Shown: piece after piece, positions 56,276 to 64,000 of the stretch | Numbering within the stretch: position 1 is the first letter of the stretch | Layout of the letters: each line of letters begins with the position of its first letter | Assembly: GCF_003610635.1 (NCBI RefSeq) | Contig: NZ_RAQJ01000001.1 | Coordinates: 434,474-498,473 of the forward strand | Direction: 5' to 3' | DNA: 64,000 nt | DNA from: Ichthyenterobacterium magnum | GTDB taxonomy: Bacteria > Bacteroidota > Bacteroidia > Flavobacteriales > Flavobacteriaceae | The notes under the pieces: model-generated | What the model was told of the DNA's origin: nothing | The model's database searches: none | Seen by the model: only the letters and a program-made list of their open reading frames with translations | Program-made: the position numbers and the translations under genes

Positions 56276-57003
56276 TAGTTTGAGTTAAATTCCAAAATAA
56301 AGTTCAAACCTTCTAAAAGAAAATTTGAGTTGGCAAATATGCTATTTTTTAATTGGTTTGACAAGAATTTGGTGTCTCCACCTGTTAAAATAACTGTTAA
56401 ATCTGAATATTTTTCTTTATACTCATCAATATTACCATCAATTTCCTTTAAAACACCATTAATAACACCTGAATGAATTGATTTATGGGTTGAATTACCT
56501 ACAATATTTTCAGGTTCTTCTGTATCTAATAACGGAAGATTAGCCGTCAAATTATGAAGTGATTTATATCTTAATCTGATTCCTGGCGAAATCGCGCCGC
56601 CTAAGTATTCATTTTTAGATGTTATAAAATCATAAGTTATACAGGTTCCAGCATCAATAATTAACACATTATTATTTGGAAACTGATCAACAGAAGCACT
56701 AACTAAAGCCATGCGATCTACACCTAAAGTTTTAGGAGTACTGTAAACGTTTTTAAAAGGAAGTTGAGTTTTATAATCTAACATTAAAACATCCAAATCA
56801 TTTTTTACAGCATCTACCTCTTTTTTACCTAGACTTCCAACAGAAGAAATTATACAGCGTTCTATATCTGTATATTTTTTTAAAACTTTTTTATACGTTT
56901 TTAAAAATTCATCTAGTATAACAGACTTTTTAGCCACAATTGTATGCTGCTGAAACACAGCAAATTTCACAAAAGTATTACCCGCATCAATGATTAAGTT
57001 CAT
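56275..57003 (-). CDS. coaX: type III pantothenate kinase
   Basis: Phosphorylates pantothenate in the first step of coenzyme A synthesis. The ATG at 57003 gives 242 residues starting MNLIIDAGNTFVKFAVF with the N-terminal phosphate loop. Upstream extension would run into the divergent tRNA promoter and is rejected. Further motifs are TLGVDRMALVSAS (about 93), NVLIIDAGTCITYDFI, GGAISPGIRLRYKSLH and VILTGGDTKFL. It heads the minus-strand group that runs to the PpiD-like gene. Confidence 0.95.
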   Translation of the reverse strand: MNLIIDAGNTFVKFAVFQQHTIVAKKSVILDEFLKTYKKVLKKYTDIERCIISSVGSLGKKEVDAVKNDLDVLMLDYKTQLPFKNVYSTPKTLGVDRMALVSASVDQFPNNNVLIIDAGTCITYDFITSKNEYLGGAISPGIRLRYKSLHNLTANLPLLDTEEPENIVGNSTHKSIHSGVINGVLKEIDGNIDEYKEKYSDLTVILTGGDTKFLSNQLKNSIFANSNFLLEGLNFILEFNSN

Positions 57004-57053
57004 AACTAAAATTATAGCTGCGAATTTACGAAACGATTTTTTATAAATTTTCC

Positions 57054-57084
57054 TTTGTGAATAATAAAAATGAATATATATTTG
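57054..57084 (+). promoter_or_regulatory. tRNA-Phe promoter
   Basis: TTTG at 57054-57057, exactly 19 bases, then TATATTTG at 57077-57084: a full match to the Bacteroidota consensus. Transcription should start about 57089-57091, some 14 bases before the tRNA. Confidence 0.85.
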
Positions 57085-57103
57085 CATCCGCAATTAAGCG
57101 ACT

Positions 57104-57179
57104 GGTGCCTTAGCTCAGTTGGTAGAGCAAAGGACTGAAAATCCTTGTGTCCCTGGTTCGATTCCTGGAGGCACCACCA
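57104..57179 (+). tRNA. tRNA-Phe (anticodon GAA)
   Basis: A 73-base cloverleaf plus encoded CCA (57177-57179): acceptor GGTGCCT/AGGCACC, D stem GCTC/GAGC, anticodon stem AAGGA/TCCTT with loop CTGAAAA (anticodon GAA), and T arm CCTGG-TTCGATT-CCTGG with a central T-T mismatch. A consensus promoter precedes it and a terminator follows. Confidence 0.97.
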
Positions 57180-57181
57180 CT

Positions 57182-57218
57182 AAAAACCCAATTCAATTGA
57201 ATTGGGTTTTTTGGTTTT
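57182..57218 (+). terminator. terminator after tRNA-Phe
   Basis: A near-perfect palindrome (57182-57195 with 57198-57211, AACCCAATTC and GAATTGGGTT at its heart) followed by T-rich sequence. Confidence 0.85.
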
Positions 57219-57327
57219 TATAGCTCACTTTTCTTACCGGAAAATCTATAAAAAATAGTATATTAGCTTGTTTGATTAATTTCTTACTATTAAAAATTCT
57301 GCTAGAAAATAATTCTACAAAACAACT

Positions 57328-57801
57328 ATGAATAGCAAAGAACAATATATGAAAGAAGCTGTAAATGCAGCTTTAAAAGGAATGAACAATAACGAAGGTG
57401 GACCGTTTGGTTGCGTGATTGTTAAAGATGGTAAAATAATTGGCCGCGGAAATAACAAAGTAACTTCAACCAACGACCCAACTGCTCATGCCGAAGTTAC
57501 AGCGATTAGAGATGCTTGTAAAAATTTGGATTCATTTCAATTAGATGGTTGTGAAATTTATACCTCTTGTGAGCCTTGCCCAATGTGTTTAGGCGCCATT
57601 TATTGGGCACGACCAGATAAGGTTTATTATGGAAGCAACCAAGTAGACGCTGCAAATATTGGTTTTGATGACGAATTTATTTATAAAGAAATCCCATTGC
57701 CTTATGCAGAAAGAAGCATTCCTTTTGAACAACTCGCTCGAGAGATTGCGCTAGAGCCTTTTCAAGAATGGACTAAGAAAGAAGATAAAACTGAATATTA
57801 A
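57328..57801 (+). CDS. guaD: guanine deaminase (CDA-fold nucleoside deaminase)
   Basis: A 157-residue zinc deaminase. The catalytic motifs are HAEVTAIRDAC (about 53-63, with His ligand and Glu proton shuttle) and SCEPCPMCLGAIYWAR (about 82-97). Length and the sequence EFIYKEIPLPYAERSIPFEQL resemble the small guanine deaminase of Bacillus subtilis. It would convert guanine to xanthine, and the next two genes encode the enzyme that oxidises xanthine, which supports this specificity over tRNA adenosine deaminase. It heads the purine-catabolism operon; xdhA follows after 3 bases. Confidence 0.88.
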   Translation: MNSKEQYMKEAVNAALKGMNNNEGGPFGCVIVKDGKIIGRGNNKVTSTNDPTAHAEVTAIRDACKNLDSFQLDGCEIYTSCEPCPMCLGAIYWARPDKVYYGSNQVDAANIGFDDEFIYKEIPLPYAERSIPFEQLAREIALEPFQEWTKKEDKTEY

Positions 57802-57804
57802 TAG

Positions 57805-59208
57805 ATGATAAGATTCATTCTCAATAATAAAATCATTACAACGTCAGAACATTCTGGGATGACGCTTTTAGATTTTGTCCGCTATAAGCAACGCCTTACA
57901 GGAACCAAAATTGGCTGCCGTGAAGGTGACTGTGGTGCTTGTACAGTTTTAGTTGGCTCATTAGAGAATGATGTTATAAATTATCAAAGTATTACATCTT
58001 GTATTTCGCCCTTAGGAAATGCACATGGCAAACATATTGTAACTGTTGAAGGCACAAATCTTCAAAACAAACTAACAGTAACTCAAGAAGCAATGAAAGC
58101 AAATTATGCAACACAATGTGGCTTTTGCACTCCTGGTTTTGTAGTGGCTTTAACTGGTTTTACATTATCAAATTCTGAGAAAAACCATAATAATACTCTT
58201 GATGCCATAAGTGGAAACATTTGCAGATGTACTGGTTACAAAGCCATTGAAAAAGCAGCTCTAGAAATTGTTTCTAAATTAAAAACACAAAATAGTATGG
58301 ACTGGTTAGTTGAAAATGATTTTATTCCAGACTATTTTAAAAGTATTCCTAAACGACTCAAAGAATTAGAAGCCAAAGATATAAACCAACCGAGAGGAAA
58401 ATATGTCTCTGGTGGAACTGACCTTTACGTGCAACAGGCAGATCAATTAGCAGACAACTTAGTACATCTCATTGCAGAAAAAGACTATTTAAAAGGAATA
58501 AGTATTCAAAATAATGCGTGCGTTATAGGAACAAATTCTACAGTTTCAGACCTATGGAATCATCGTAAAATCAACAGCTATTTTTCTAATTTGAAAAAGC
58601 ATTTAAAACTCGTCTCTTCTGAACAAATTAGAAACATGGCTTCTTTTGGTGGCAACTTAGTAAATGCATCTCCAATAGGTGATATGACAATTTTCTTTTT
58701 AGCATTGAATAGCGATATTACAATTACAAATGAAAAAGGAAGCGAACGAAGTATTCCGCTTAAAAATTTCTATCAAGGCTATAAAACTTACGATTTAAAA
58801 GAAGGAGAATTATTGAAACAAATTAGTTTTCAACTGCCAACGAAGCACTCATTTTTCAATTTTGAGAAAGTTTGTAAACGCACACATTTAGACATTGCAA
58901 GTGTTAATTCTGCAATTCATATTCATATTGAAAACCAAAATATTTCTGAAGCTCATGTATCCATTGGTGGTGTTGCTGCTATTCCAAAATATCTTCATGA
59001 AACATCAAAGTTTCTCTCAGGAAAACCTTTGTCTTCAAATACCATAATTGAGGCTAGCAATGTACTACAAAATGAAATTTCACCAATAAGTGATGTTCGT
59101 GGTACAAGTGATTATAAACGTTTGTTAGGACGACAATTATTCTTTGCGCATTTTACAGAATTATTTCCGAAGCAATTTACCTTAAACGATTTTGTACAAC
59201 ATGCATAA
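57805..59208 (+). CDS. xdhA: xanthine dehydrogenase, 2Fe-2S/FAD subunit
   Basis: The electron-transfer subunit of xanthine dehydrogenase, 467 residues. The N-terminal plant-type ferredoxin has CREGDCGACTVLVG (about 38-51); the second cluster domain has CGFCTPGFVVAL and NICRCTGYKAIEKAA (about 135-150). The FAD domain (about 195-460) shows KYVSGGTDLYVQ and MASFGGNLVNASPIGDM. It oxidises hypoxanthine and xanthine to urate together with XdhB. The stop overlaps the xdhB start by 8 bases. Confidence 0.93.
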   Translation: MIRFILNNKIITTSEHSGMTLLDFVRYKQRLTGTKIGCREGDCGACTVLVGSLENDVINYQSITSCISPLGNAHGKHIVTVEGTNLQNKLTVTQEAMKANYATQCGFCTPGFVVALTGFTLSNSEKNHNNTLDAISGNICRCTGYKAIEKAALEIVSKLKTQNSMDWLVENDFIPDYFKSIPKRLKELEAKDINQPRGKYVSGGTDLYVQQADQLADNLVHLIAEKDYLKGISIQNNACVIGTNSTVSDLWNHRKINSYFSNLKKHLKLVSSEQIRNMASFGGNLVNASPIGDMTIFFLALNSDITITNEKGSERSIPLKNFYQGYKTYDLKEGELLKQISFQLPTKHSFFNFEKVCKRTHLDIASVNSAIHIHIENQNISEAHVSIGGVAAIPKYLHETSKFLSGKPLSSNTIIEASNVLQNEISPISDVRGTSDYKRLLGRQLFFAHFTELFPKQFTLNDFVQHA

Positions 59209-61528
59209 ACACAAAACAAATAGCACTTTAGGTTCTAAATTAGATGCGGTTTCAAAATCTCTGAAACAAAGCATAAAGAATTTAGATTCCTATACACATG
59301 TACGTGGTGAATCCTTGTATGTAGATGATGTTAATGTAAGACAAGGTACGTTTCATGCTGTCGTTTTTGATTCACCAAAAGCACATGGTAAAATCAAACA
59401 TATTGATTATTCTAAAGCCGAAGCCTTAGAAGGTGTCGAACGCATTTTCACCTATAAAGATGTGCCTGGCAAAAATCAAATTGGCGGCATTATACCAGAT
59501 GAACCTTTATTTGCTGAAAACGACGTTCATTTTTGGGGAATGCCTATTGCTTTAATCGTTGCTGAAACTGAATTTATCGCCAGAAAAGCGAGAAGCCTCA
59601 TAGACATAGATATCGAAGAATTACCAGTAATAACAACCGCCAAACAAGCCAAAGCCAATGGAAGTTTTATTAATGCACCACGTTCTTTTAGTTTAGGCGA
59701 TACTGAAAACGCATTCAAAGACTGTGAATATATTTTTGAAGGCGAAACGTTCTCTAACGGACAAGAACATTTGTACATCGAAGCGCAAGGTGCTTATGCT
59801 GAACCACTCGAAAACGGAAACATAAAAATCACTTCCTCAACCCAAGGACCAACAGCTGTACAAAAAACAACGGCTCAGGTTTTAGGTTTAGCCATGCATA
59901 AAATTGAAGTTGATGTCACACGACTTGGAGGCGGATTTGGAGGAAAAGAAGATCAAGCAACACCTTGGGCTGTCATGGTAGCTTTGGCAACTTTTCACTT
60001 AAACCAATCGGTTAAATTAATACTCAATCGTCACGACGATTTACGAATGACAGGTAAACGTCATCCTTACGAGAGTAGTTATAAAATTGGCTTATCCAAA
60101 GATTTGAAAATATTAGCCTATGAAGCTGAGTTTCTTCAAAATTCTGGCGCAGCTGCCGATTTATCACCTGCTATTGCTGAACGAACTTTATTTCATGCAA
60201 CCAATAGTTATTTTGTGCCTAACGTAACAACAACTGTGATAAGTTGTAAAACAAATTTACCTCCAAATACAGCGTTTAGAGGTTTTGGTGGTCCGCAAGG
60301 CATGTTTGTTATTGAATCGGCAATTGCAAAAGCGGCACATGAAATAGGTGTTTCTCCCAGACAAATTCAAGAAGCCAATTTACTAGATGAAAATGACACC
60401 TTTTCTTATGGCCAAATTGCTAAAAAAGTAGAAGCTAAAAACACATGGCATTCGGCGAAAAAAATATTTAACATTGAAGATTTAGAACAAGAGGTTGAAG
60501 ACTTCAACAAGAACAATTCGAGCTTCAAAAAAGGATTGGCTTTTATGCCAATCACCTTTGGTATTTCGTTCACCAATACACCTATGAATCATGCACGAGC
60601 CTTGGTTCATATTTATCTTGATGGTAGTATTGGCATTAGCACGGCTGCTGTAGAAATGGGACAAGGCGTTAATACCAAAATGATGCAAATTGCTGCAGAT
60701 GTATTTTCCATTCCTATTGAGAAAATTAAGATAGAAACGACCAATACAACTAGAGTCGCTAACACCTCACCTTCAGCAGCAAGTTCTACGGCAGATTTAA
60801 ACGGAAAAGCTACTTTAAAGGCATGTAAGGCTTTATTGGAACGTCTAAAAACAGTAGCTTCAGAAGACTTAAATACTTCCGAAGACCAGATAGAATTAAA
60901 GGATGAGTTTGTATATGTGAATAATAAAAAATCAAACTTATCTTGGACAGAACTTATCAGTAAAACCATGTTAAAACGTGTGGCTTTAACCGAAAATGCA
61001 CATTACGCAACTCCAGAAATTCACTTCGATAAAACTAAGGAAAAAGGTCATCCTTTCGCCTATCATGTTTATGGAACAGCGATTATTACAACTACTTTAG
61101 ACTGCATTCGTGGTACTTACGAATTTGATTCTGTGAAAATTGTTCATGACTACGGAAAAAGTATGAGCGAAGGTATTGATTTAGGTCAAGTTGAAGGCGC
61201 ATTAGCTCAAGGTATTGGCTGGATGACTATGGAAGAAATTGCTTACAATGATGATGGCAAATTATTATCTAATGCTTTGTCTACATATAAAATTCCTGAT
61301 ATCTTTTCGGTACCAAAAGAGGTAGAAGTCATTCCTGTAGAAACTGATGGAAACGACATGGCTATTTTAAAATCTAAAGCAGTCGGTGAACCACCATTAA
61401 TGTATGGCATTGGTGCTTACTTTGCGATTCAAAATGCAATAAAAGCTTTTAACCCAAACTACGATTTAAAGTTTCATGCACCAATGACTCCTGAAAAGGT
61501 GTTAATGGGATTGTATGAAAATAACTGA
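59201..61528 (+). CDS. xdhB: xanthine dehydrogenase, molybdopterin-binding subunit
   Basis: The catalytic subunit, 775 residues from the ATG at 59201, which overlaps xdhA (a TTG three codons upstream is less likely). Molybdenum-cofactor motifs are GGGFGGKEDQATPWAV (about 246-261), FRGFGGPQGMF, EMGQGVNTKMMQIAADVF and the catalytic glutamate in AVGEPPLMYGIGAYF near the C-terminus. The combination fits xanthine dehydrogenase rather than aldehyde oxidase, given the guanine deaminase and allantoin genes around it. The GIY-YIG element begins 25 bases after the stop. Confidence 0.92.
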   Translation: MHKHKTNSTLGSKLDAVSKSLKQSIKNLDSYTHVRGESLYVDDVNVRQGTFHAVVFDSPKAHGKIKHIDYSKAEALEGVERIFTYKDVPGKNQIGGIIPDEPLFAENDVHFWGMPIALIVAETEFIARKARSLIDIDIEELPVITTAKQAKANGSFINAPRSFSLGDTENAFKDCEYIFEGETFSNGQEHLYIEAQGAYAEPLENGNIKITSSTQGPTAVQKTTAQVLGLAMHKIEVDVTRLGGGFGGKEDQATPWAVMVALATFHLNQSVKLILNRHDDLRMTGKRHPYESSYKIGLSKDLKILAYEAEFLQNSGAAADLSPAIAERTLFHATNSYFVPNVTTTVISCKTNLPPNTAFRGFGGPQGMFVIESAIAKAAHEIGVSPRQIQEANLLDENDTFSYGQIAKKVEAKNTWHSAKKIFNIEDLEQEVEDFNKNNSSFKKGLAFMPITFGISFTNTPMNHARALVHIYLDGSIGISTAAVEMGQGVNTKMMQIAADVFSIPIEKIKIETTNTTRVANTSPSAASSTADLNGKATLKACKALLERLKTVASEDLNTSEDQIELKDEFVYVNNKKSNLSWTELISKTMLKRVALTENAHYATPEIHFDKTKEKGHPFAYHVYGTAIITTTLDCIRGTYEFDSVKIVHDYGKSMSEGIDLGQVEGALAQGIGWMTMEEIAYNDDGKLLSNALSTYKIPDIFSVPKEVEVIPVETDGNDMAILKSKAVGEPPLMYGIGAYFAIQNAIKAFNPNYDLKFHAPMTPEKVLMGLYENN

Positions 61529-61552
61529 TTACAATTAAGTTATAAAAGTAGT

Positions 61553-61579
61553 TGTCTTTCCCACGAAAGTGGGAATCCA
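61553..61579 (+). repeat. left 27-bp inverted repeat of the GIY-YIG element
   Basis: Hairpin with stem 61558-61564/61569-61575 (TTCCCAC, loop GAAA, GTGGGAA), preceded by TGTCT and followed by TCCA. The exact inverse is at 61904-61930. Confidence 0.95.
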
Positions 61580-61593
61580 TAACAAACTAAAAT

Positions 61594-61896
61594 ATGATTA
61601 AGAATGTACATCAATATTATCTTTATCTTTTAACTAGCAAAAAAATTGGCACATTATATATTGGAGTGACGTATGATTTAGAAAGACGAGTTTTTGAACA
61701 TAAAAATAAATTAACTAAAGGCTTTACAAGTAAATATGACGTTACCAATTTAGTTTATTTTGAAATTTTCGGACATATTAAAGATGCTATAAAAAGAGAA
61801 AAACAATTTAAGAAATGGAATAGAAAATGGAAGATTGAATTAATTGAAAAAGAAAACAAAAACTGGATTGATTTAACAGAAAAATGGTATGACTAA
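61594..61896 (+). CDS. single-domain GIY-YIG nuclease
   Basis: A 100-residue protein consisting only of a GIY-YIG nuclease domain. YLYLLTSK (about 9-16) stands for the GIY strand, then TLYIGVT (20-26) with YIG, the catalytic arginine region DLERRVFEHK (28-37), and EKQFKKWNRKWKIELIE (about 70-86), typical of the YhbQ/UPF0213-type group. No DNA-binding domain is present. These small proteins are usually listed as endonucleases of unknown target. It lies inside the purine operon between hairpin inverted repeats, and its product has no evident link to purine breakdown. Confidence 0.9.
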   Translation: MIKNVHQYYLYLLTSKKIGTLYIGVTYDLERRVFEHKNKLTKGFTSKYDVTNLVYFEIFGHIKDAIKREKQFKKWNRKWKIELIEKENKNWIDLTEKWYD

Positions 61897-61903
61897 CCTT
61901 AAT

Positions 61904-61930
61904 TGGATTCCCACTTTCGTGGGAAAGACA
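61904..61930 (-). repeat. right 27-bp inverted repeat of the GIY-YIG element
   Basis: The exact inverse of 61553-61579, with stem 61908-61914/61919-61925 (TTCCCAC, loop TTTC, GTGGGAA) and end GGGAAAGACA. It starts 7 bases after the nuclease stop codon. Confidence 0.95.
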
Positions 61931-61974
61931 TCAACATGACTAATAAACAGGGCCATCAGCGTTCCAAAATAAAC

Positions 61975-63315
61975 ATGACAGAATATCTAATACATAGCAA
62001 ACGCTGTTTTATCGATAATCAATTTATCGAGGCGACGCTTCATATTAAAAACGGAAAGATTTTTAAGATATTCAGTGGTTCTTATCACGATAATAACATG
62101 CCGTTTCAAGATTATGGAAACTTGATTGTTATGCCAGGTATAATTGATGCGCACGTTCATATTAATGAGCCAGGTCGTGAAGATTGGGAAGGTTTTGATA
62201 CAGCCACTAAAGCTGCAGCAGTTGGAGGCGTCACCACATTGATAGAAATGCCATTGAATGCCAGTCCAGTAACCACAAATTCTAAAGCATTTAAATTAAA
62301 ACAAGAGGCTTCAAAAGATAAACTGCACGTGAATTGTGGGTTTTATGGCGGTACTATTCCCTCTAATAGTAATGATATTGAAGACTTAATACAAGATGGC
62401 GTTTTTGGTATTAAAGGCTTTTTAACACATTCTGGTATCGATGAATTTCCTAATGTTTCAAAAGAGGACTTAGAAGCCATCGCTCCTATTTTAAAAAAGC
62501 ATAATATTCCGCTGTTATTACACTGCGAATTGAGTGATGATAAGGTTCCTGAGGTTATCAATCCTAAAAACTATCAAGAGTATTTAAATTCAAGACCGCA
62601 ACATTGGGAAACCAATGCAATTGATTTAGCATTAGACATTCAAAAACGATTTGACATAAAAGTGCATATTGTTCACTTATCAGCTTCTGAAGGTATTGAA
62701 CGCATCAAAAAACGTAAGCAGGAAACCAACAAATTAACCGTTGAAACCTGTGCGCATTATTTATATTTTAATGCTGAATCAATTCTGGACGAATCTACCA
62801 TTTATAAATGTGCGCCACCAATAAGAGAAAAAGAAAATAACAATAAACTTTGGAACTTTTTATTAGAAGACGGCTTTAATTTTCTAGCATCCGACCACTC
62901 ACCTGCTCCTCCAGAACGCAAACAATTAGAAAGTGGTGACTTTTTTAAAGCTTGGGGCGGAATTTCAGGATTGCAATTCACGCTTCCTATTTTGTTTACT
63001 GAAGGCAAAAAAAGAGGATTATCTACTGAAAAATTAATCGTTTTACTCACAAAAAGACCTGCAGAATTTTTAGGAATCGAACATAAAAAAGGAAATTTAA
63101 TTGCTGGATTTGACGCAGATATTACCGTTTGGGATGACACTGAAACATATAAAATTTCAAAAGACAGTATTCAACATAAACATAAAGCAACACCCTATTT
63201 AAACAAAATGGTTTTTGGAAAAGTAATTCATACATTTGTTAATGGCGTTCAAGTCGTTGAGAATTCAAAGTTAAAATCACTTCAACAGGGACAATTATTA
63301 TTAAAAAGCAGATGA
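61975..63315 (+). CDS. allB: allantoinase
   Basis: Opens the hydantoin ring of allantoin to give allantoate. The ATG at 61975 gives 446 residues starting MTEYLIHSKRCFIDNQF, a normal length; an upstream extension would read through the right inverted repeat of the GIY-YIG element. Metal ligands lie in DAHVHINEPGREDWEGF (about 60-76), LLLHCE, HIVHLSA and ASDHSPAPPERKQ (about 315). The last, and the neighbours, favour allantoinase over dihydroorotase or dihydropyrimidinase. The stop overlaps the next start as ATGA. Confidence 0.92.
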   Translation: MTEYLIHSKRCFIDNQFIEATLHIKNGKIFKIFSGSYHDNNMPFQDYGNLIVMPGIIDAHVHINEPGREDWEGFDTATKAAAVGGVTTLIEMPLNASPVTTNSKAFKLKQEASKDKLHVNCGFYGGTIPSNSNDIEDLIQDGVFGIKGFLTHSGIDEFPNVSKEDLEAIAPILKKHNIPLLLHCELSDDKVPEVINPKNYQEYLNSRPQHWETNAIDLALDIQKRFDIKVHIVHLSASEGIERIKKRKQETNKLTVETCAHYLYFNAESILDESTIYKCAPPIREKENNNKLWNFLLEDGFNFLASDHSPAPPERKQLESGDFFKAWGGISGLQFTLPILFTEGKKRGLSTEKLIVLLTKRPAEFLGIEHKKGNLIAGFDADITVWDDTETYKISKDSIQHKHKATPYLNKMVFGKVIHTFVNGVQVVENSKLKSLQQGQLLLKSR

Positions 63316-64000
63316 TAGAAGACAGATTAAAACAATATACAGATTTAGCATCTGAAAAAATTGGAGGACAAGTACTTTATGCAACCGACGATTTTTTTGC
63401 TGAAAAAGAGAACCTTATAAAAGAAGGTCGTGGCATTTTTATTGCCGATAAATATACAGATAGAGGAAAATGGATGGACGGCTGGGAATCTAGACGTAAA
63501 CGTACCGAAGGACACGATTGGGCTATTTTAAAATTAGGTGCAGAAGGAAAGATTAAAGGGTTTGATATTGATACCAATCACTTTTTAGGAAATCATCCAC
63601 CTCATGCTTCGGTTGAAGCAATAAATTTAGAAAACGATATTTCAAATTGGGCTAACGCAGACGAATTATCTTGGGAAGAAATCTTACCTAAATCACCTTT
63701 AAATCCTGGCAGTCAACATTTTTTTGAAATCGATTCAAATAAAATTTACACGCATGTACGTCTTCATATTTATCCTGATGGTGGCGTTGCGCGTTTTAGA
63801 GTATATGGAGACGTTTATAAAGATTGGTCTAAAGTAAACCATGAAGACCTAATTGATTTAGCATTGGTAAACAATTGCGGAAAAGCATTGCATTGTAATG
63901 ATATGTTTTTTAGTGTGATGGATAATCTCATATCGCCAACTAAAGGTAAAAACATGGGAGATGGCTGGGAAACTAAACGTAACCGAACACCAAATAATGA
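63312..64000 (+). CDS. alc: allantoicase, N-terminal 229 codons (runs off window)
   Basis: Hydrolyses allantoate to ureidoglycolate and urea. The ATG at 63312 overlaps the allB stop as ATGA. The frame stays open to base 64000. It starts MIEDRLKQYTDLASEKIGG and contains FIADKYTDRGKWMDGWESRRKR (first 20 residues are the key part), FDIDTNHFLGNHPPHASVEA and VRLHIYPDGGVARFRVYGDV, all characteristic of allantoicase. A second GDGWETKRNR near the window end marks the start of the repeated C-terminal half. Urate oxidase and the later steps are not in this window and may follow downstream. Confidence 0.93.
   Translation, partial: MIEDRLKQYTDLASEKIGGQVLYATDDFFAEKENLIKEGRGIFIADKYTDRGKWMDGWESRRKRTEGHDWAILKLGAEGKIKGFDIDTNHFLGNHPPHASVEAINLENDISNWANADELSWEEILPKSPLNPGSQHFFEIDSNKIYTHVRLHIYPDGGVARFRVYGDVYKDWSKVNHEDLIDLALVNNCGKALHCNDMFFSVMDNLISPTKGKNMGDGWETKRNRTPNN

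Larger units (their letters stand above)
61553..61930 (+). mobile_element. candidate GIY-YIG mini-element bounded by hairpin inverted repeats
   Basis: A 378-bp unit consisting of one GIY-YIG gene between two perfect 27-bp inverted repeats (61553-61579 and 61904-61930). Each repeat is a hairpin with a 7-bp stem TTCCCAC/GTGGGAA; the left loop is GAAA and the right TTTC. Ends read TGTC and GACA. The gene starts 14 bases from the left repeat and stops 7 before the right one. The unit splits an otherwise tightly packed operon between xdhB and allB. No target duplication is visible. Mobility is an inference from structure and position. Confidence 0.65.

Noticed and set aside
57004-57093. Upstream extension of coaX
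   Set aside because: It would overlap the divergent tRNA-Phe promoter, and the phosphate loop of type III pantothenate kinases begins at the first residues from 57003.
61903-61974. Upstream extension of allantoinase
   Set aside because: The extra codons read through the right inverted repeat of the GIY-YIG element; 61975 gives the family-typical start.

Overview
The window is chromosomal DNA of a marine-type member of the Flavobacteriaceae (Bacteroidota). The evidence is low GC, promoters of the Bacteroidota form TTTG-N19-TAnnTTTG, a primary sigma factor without region 1.1, a type IX secretion cargo with a gliding-type C-terminal domain next to a PorP/SprF partner, a GYDIA-family GHMP kinase beside a degradative-type HMG-CoA reductase, and few Shine-Dalgarno sites. 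Nearly everything is coding, and most genes are recognisable core genes.

Layout. 1-120: start of a lipoprotein gene leaving the window. 218-7.4 kb: rpsO, pnp, then an outer-membrane protein and a divergent HTH regulator placed between pnp and rpoD, followed by rpoD, rpe and a membrane-anchored methyltransferase. 7.4-15.5 kb: an MtfA-like metallopeptidase, then a 2020-residue T9SS adhesin with PKD, Ig-like and SprB-type repeats and its PorP/SprF partner. 15.5-16.2 kb: a 102-bp tandem repeat, tRNA-Arg(TCG) and palindromic repeats. 16.2-32.4 kb: yqeY and a complete minus-strand division/cell-wall (dcw) cluster, mraZ-rsmH-ftsL-ftsI-murE-mraY-murD-ftsW-murG-murC-ftsQ-ftsA-ftsZ, with a MraZ-box-like array upstream. 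32.4-42.7 kb: a hydrolase, engB, an ABC permease, the C-terminal processing protease, surE, lpxB, an NlpC/P60 lipoprotein and comEC. 42.7-57 kb: a thioredoxin-like protein, two POT transporters, HMG-CoA reductase and GHMP kinase, a PpiD-like chaperone, a CNNM/CorC protein, lptC, a TPR protein, an outer-membrane protein and coaX. 57.1-64 kb: tRNA-Phe, then a purine-catabolism operon (guanine deaminase, xanthine dehydrogenase FeS/FAD and Mo subunits, allantoinase, allantoicase), which runs off the window.

The most unusual signal is a set of short palindromic repeats. A 101-codon single-domain GIY-YIG nuclease gene sits inside the purine operon and is bracketed by a perfect 27-bp inverted repeat, each arm of which is itself a hairpin. 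Hairpins with the same layout (outer GTC, paired arms of variable sequence, TCT-like inner edge) occur at 16127, 16184, 24501, 25894, 27188, 40472 and 40515. A fragment of one lies in frame inside the GHMP kinase gene. Two sites are inverted doublets that look like the nuclease element without its gene. I infer a REP/REPIN-like system in which a GIY-YIG nuclease could play the part that RAYT transposases play for REP sequences elsewhere. Other points of interest are a 23-bp inverted repeat around surE, facing outward to the prc and lpxB start codons; an operator-like palindrome at the start of a probably leaderless regulator gene; and MraZ-like boxes with exact 10-bp spacing.
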